Assembly (NCBI GenBank): GCA_011176685.1
Contig: DUED01000050.1
Coordinates: forward strand, 1 to 64,000
Length of the DNA: 64,000 bases
Direction of reading: 5' to 3'
Origin: Anaerolineae bacterium
GTDB lineage: Bacteria > Chloroflexota > Anaerolineae > Anaerolineales > Anaerolineaceae
The notes under the pieces were generated by a model. It ran no database searches and had not been told where the DNA came from. It worked only from the letters and a program-made list of their open reading frames with translations. Position 1 is the stretch's first letter. The number at the start of each line of letters is the position of its first letter. The translations under genes and the position numbers were made by a program. Below are positions 62,454 to 64,000 of this stretch, piece after piece.

Positions 62454-63446
62454 TTAAAATATATACGTGGTTCCAACAACACCCAGAACAAATTCCTCTG
62501 GCATCTGGATGGCAAATTGAACAATTGCCGGGAAGCCCGTACAGTGAGTGGGCACTATTATGACTGGTTTCAATTTCTTTACCTCATCGACCGTTTTTTG
62601 GATTTCCTCAGGAGTGGATGAAATTAAATGAAACCCGCCAATTATCGCAAATACTTTATCAACCACGCTTATTTCCTTAGCGTGATTAATCGTATTCAAA
62701 ATGCCGGCGTGAGCACAGCCAGAAACAATCACAAGCCCCTTTCCCTTGACATTAATAATGATGGCTTGATCATCGTCAACAAAGTCGCGATTGAACTTTT
62801 CTCCTTCACGAAACGCAAATATTTTGGGAGTGCCCGCTTTTTCAAAGGTCTTCCTGGGAACAGCTCCAGTTGTCCAGCAGCCATCAGCCAATTTATATGG
62901 TCCATCAGAGATAATTACCTCGGCGCCAGCTGCTTTCCATTCTGCTTTTGGTGTAACCATTGGTCCATACTTAGAACCATCTGGAAAAACCTTCCACCTT
63001 TCCCTAAAAGCTGCTGAATGACAAATCAGTGGGACTCTTTGGCTTGTCATCCAATCTTCAATTTCATCAACAGTAGCATCTTTAGACCAGTTACGGGCTT
63101 TTGGAGGCCCTGCAATTGCTTTGATAATGTCCGTCATTGCCATTATATGGTCAGGATGGCCATGACTTAGTATGATTTTATTTATTGTTTTGGGGTCAAT
63201 TTTCATCCTGTGGATGTTTTCCATTAAAGTTATTTTCGTAATACCAGCATCCATCAGAATTTTTACGCCTATATCCTTTAGATCCACCAATAAAGAAAGC
63301 CCATGCTCGGCTAAAAGAGGTGGTCCACTTTCCTGGGTATACCGCTTTACCGATTCAGTAGACTTTAAAAGCATATCGGTCATGTTATCTACCAACGCCG
63401 TTACTAAGACACTTTTTTGTTCACCAAACTTATTCATCGTATTCAT
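62454..63446 (-). CDS. metallo-beta-lactamase-fold hydrolase, COG1237-like
   Basis: A 330-residue MBL-fold protein with the metal motif ILSHGHPDHIMA (HxHxDH at about 94-99), VIVSGCAHAGILNTI and a later IVPTHCTG. The KLADGCWTTGAVPRKT stretch is typical of the COG1237 subfamily, which includes archaeal dihydropterin-linked enzymes of uncertain role. It starts 23 bases upstream of the SDR gene in the same orientation, with AAGGAG seven bases before the ATG. Its link to the sugar cluster is positional only. Confidence 0.8.
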   Translation of the reverse strand: MNTMNKFGEQKSVLVTALVDNMTDMLLKSTESVKRYTQESGPPLLAEHGLSLLVDLKDIGVKILMDAGITKITLMENIHRMKIDPKTINKIILSHGHPDHIMAMTDIIKAIAGPPKARNWSKDATVDEIEDWMTSQRVPLICHSAAFRERWKVFPDGSKYGPMVTPKAEWKAAGAEVIISDGPYKLADGCWTTGAVPRKTFEKAGTPKIFAFREGEKFNRDFVDDDQAIIINVKGKGLVIVSGCAHAGILNTINHAKEISVVDKVFAIIGGFHLISSTPEEIQKTVDEVKKLKPVIIVPTHCTGFPAIVQFAIQMPEEFVLGVVGTTYIF

Positions 63447-63501
63447 GATTTAACTCCTTTTTATTTTTATTTAAATATAACGCCTTGCTATATTCCTGAC
63501 C

Positions 63502-64000
63502 TCATTTCAATTCAATATATGCAACCCCAGTGCACCAACCCGGTTGCCATATTAAATTAATTTCATCATCACCAGTTGGTACAAAATACGCGATTTTACC
63601 TGAGGCCTCATCACCAGGATTTAAACGATGGCTCGCAATGGGATTATCAGTTTCACTGAATGCAACATCTGTATGGGTTTTTCCGCTTCCGTCAACAATA
63701 GTAAAGTCAAATGAATTCAATGGAATTTGATCACCTGATTCATTCACAATATGAATATCAATAACAAGTAAATCCGACTCCTTTTTTTCATCAGAAAAAA
63801 TTTCAATCCCTAATAATGTCAAAACTGTGTCACAAACTGAAACGCTCTCCTGCTTGCCAAATACTTTCTCGGGATTAATTTGAACTGGCATAGTCGTTGG
63901 CGCTATTACACCGATTTCCTCAAACTCAATCTCTTTCCTTCTAAAAAGACCAGATCTAATAGCAATGAAAACAATCGCGATTAATCCCAAAAACAGGATC
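63502..64000 (-). CDS. membrane-anchored DUF4352-like protein, cut by the window end
   Basis: The frame runs open through the right edge of the window, so the N-terminus is missing. The visible part starts in a hydrophobic helix (ILFLGLIAIVFIAI) with a basic end (RSGLFRRKE), then an outside beta-rich domain of the DUF4352/telomere-repeat-like immunoglobulin type (DLLVIDIHIVNESGDQIPLNSFDFTIVDGSGKTH, then LNPGDEASGKIAYFVP). Such domains are extracellular and of unknown function. It lies upstream of the MBL gene. Confidence 0.7.
   Translation of the reverse strand, partial: ILFLGLIAIVFIAIRSGLFRRKEIEFEEIGVIAPTTMPVQINPEKVFGKQESVSVCDTVLTLLGIEIFSDEKKESDLLVIDIHIVNESGDQIPLNSFDFTIVDGSGKTHTDVAFSETDNPIASHRLNPGDEASGKIAYFVPTGDDEINLIWQPGWCTGVAYIELK

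Overview
The window reads as a chromosomal segment of an anaerobic Chloroflexota bacterium, most likely class Anaerolineae. The clues are many secreted lipoproteins with Thr/Pro-rich linkers, a mevalonate-pathway operon with a class II HMG-CoA reductase and an archaeal-type HMG-CoA synthase, a bacterial translin-like protein beside ssb, and tRNA genes with no encoded CCA. No rRNA or taxon-specific marker is present, so this placement is inference.

Layout. 0.7-7.2 kb: a thioesterase, a PspC protein, an isoprenylcysteine-methyltransferase-like protein, an IS3-family (IS407-like) element with inverted repeats and a frameshift site, and three lipoproteins in a row. 7.5-12.9 kb: a compact acyl-building operon (ACP, reductase, ketosynthase III, malonyltransferase) ending in an AAC(3)-family acyltransferase fused to a DUF4910/DUF2172 zinc-aminopeptidase-like protein. 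13.1-18.1 kb: an internally deleted AraC/GyrI regulator, DegV, a 45-residue membrane peptide and a large diguanylate cyclase. 18.2-22.4 kb: HMG-CoA reductase, HMG-CoA synthase, thiolase and a DUF35 zinc-ribbon/OB protein, the upper mevalonate pathway. 22.5-26.8 kb: housekeeping genes (UPF0173 hydrolase, M29 aminopeptidase, NadE, GerMN lipoprotein, DUF62).

26.9-36.8 kb is an accessory island bracketed by two diverged copies of one composite repeat in inverted orientation. Inside are a HigA antitoxin whose HigB toxin has lost its 5' end, a superinfection-exclusion-like membrane protein, a membrane/LamG-like protein, a protein with an R-x4-H (HEPN-like) motif, a HARE-HTH plus PD-(D/E)XK nuclease, and a type I restriction system. 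In that system hsdR is intact, and an hsdM-hsdS fusion is broken by one in-frame amber codon.

36.9-57.2 kb is mostly core: methyltransferases, a Cas4-like nuclease-fold protein, a GH114-like lipoprotein, a sensor kinase, a molybdopterin oxidoreductase, ssb, translin-like, nadK, recN, tRNA-Arg, surE, ychF, tRNA-Leu, a sugar nucleotidyltransferase, an aminotransferase, gatB and glutamate dehydrogenase. Both tRNA genes have clear -35/-10 promoters with 17-base spacing.

57.5-63.4 kb is the most interesting metabolic block. In transcription order it holds an MBL-fold protein, an SDR dehydrogenase, split transketolase N and C subunits, a long RpiB/LacAB-type isomerase and a CoA-acylating aldehyde dehydrogenase of the sulfoacetaldehyde-dehydrogenase type. 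This matches the core of the sulfoglycolytic transketolase pathway, in the variant that ends in sulfoacetyl-CoA. The sugar-entry, transport and CoA-release genes are not in view and may lie beyond the right edge, so the substrate is a hypothesis. The last gene is cut by the window end.
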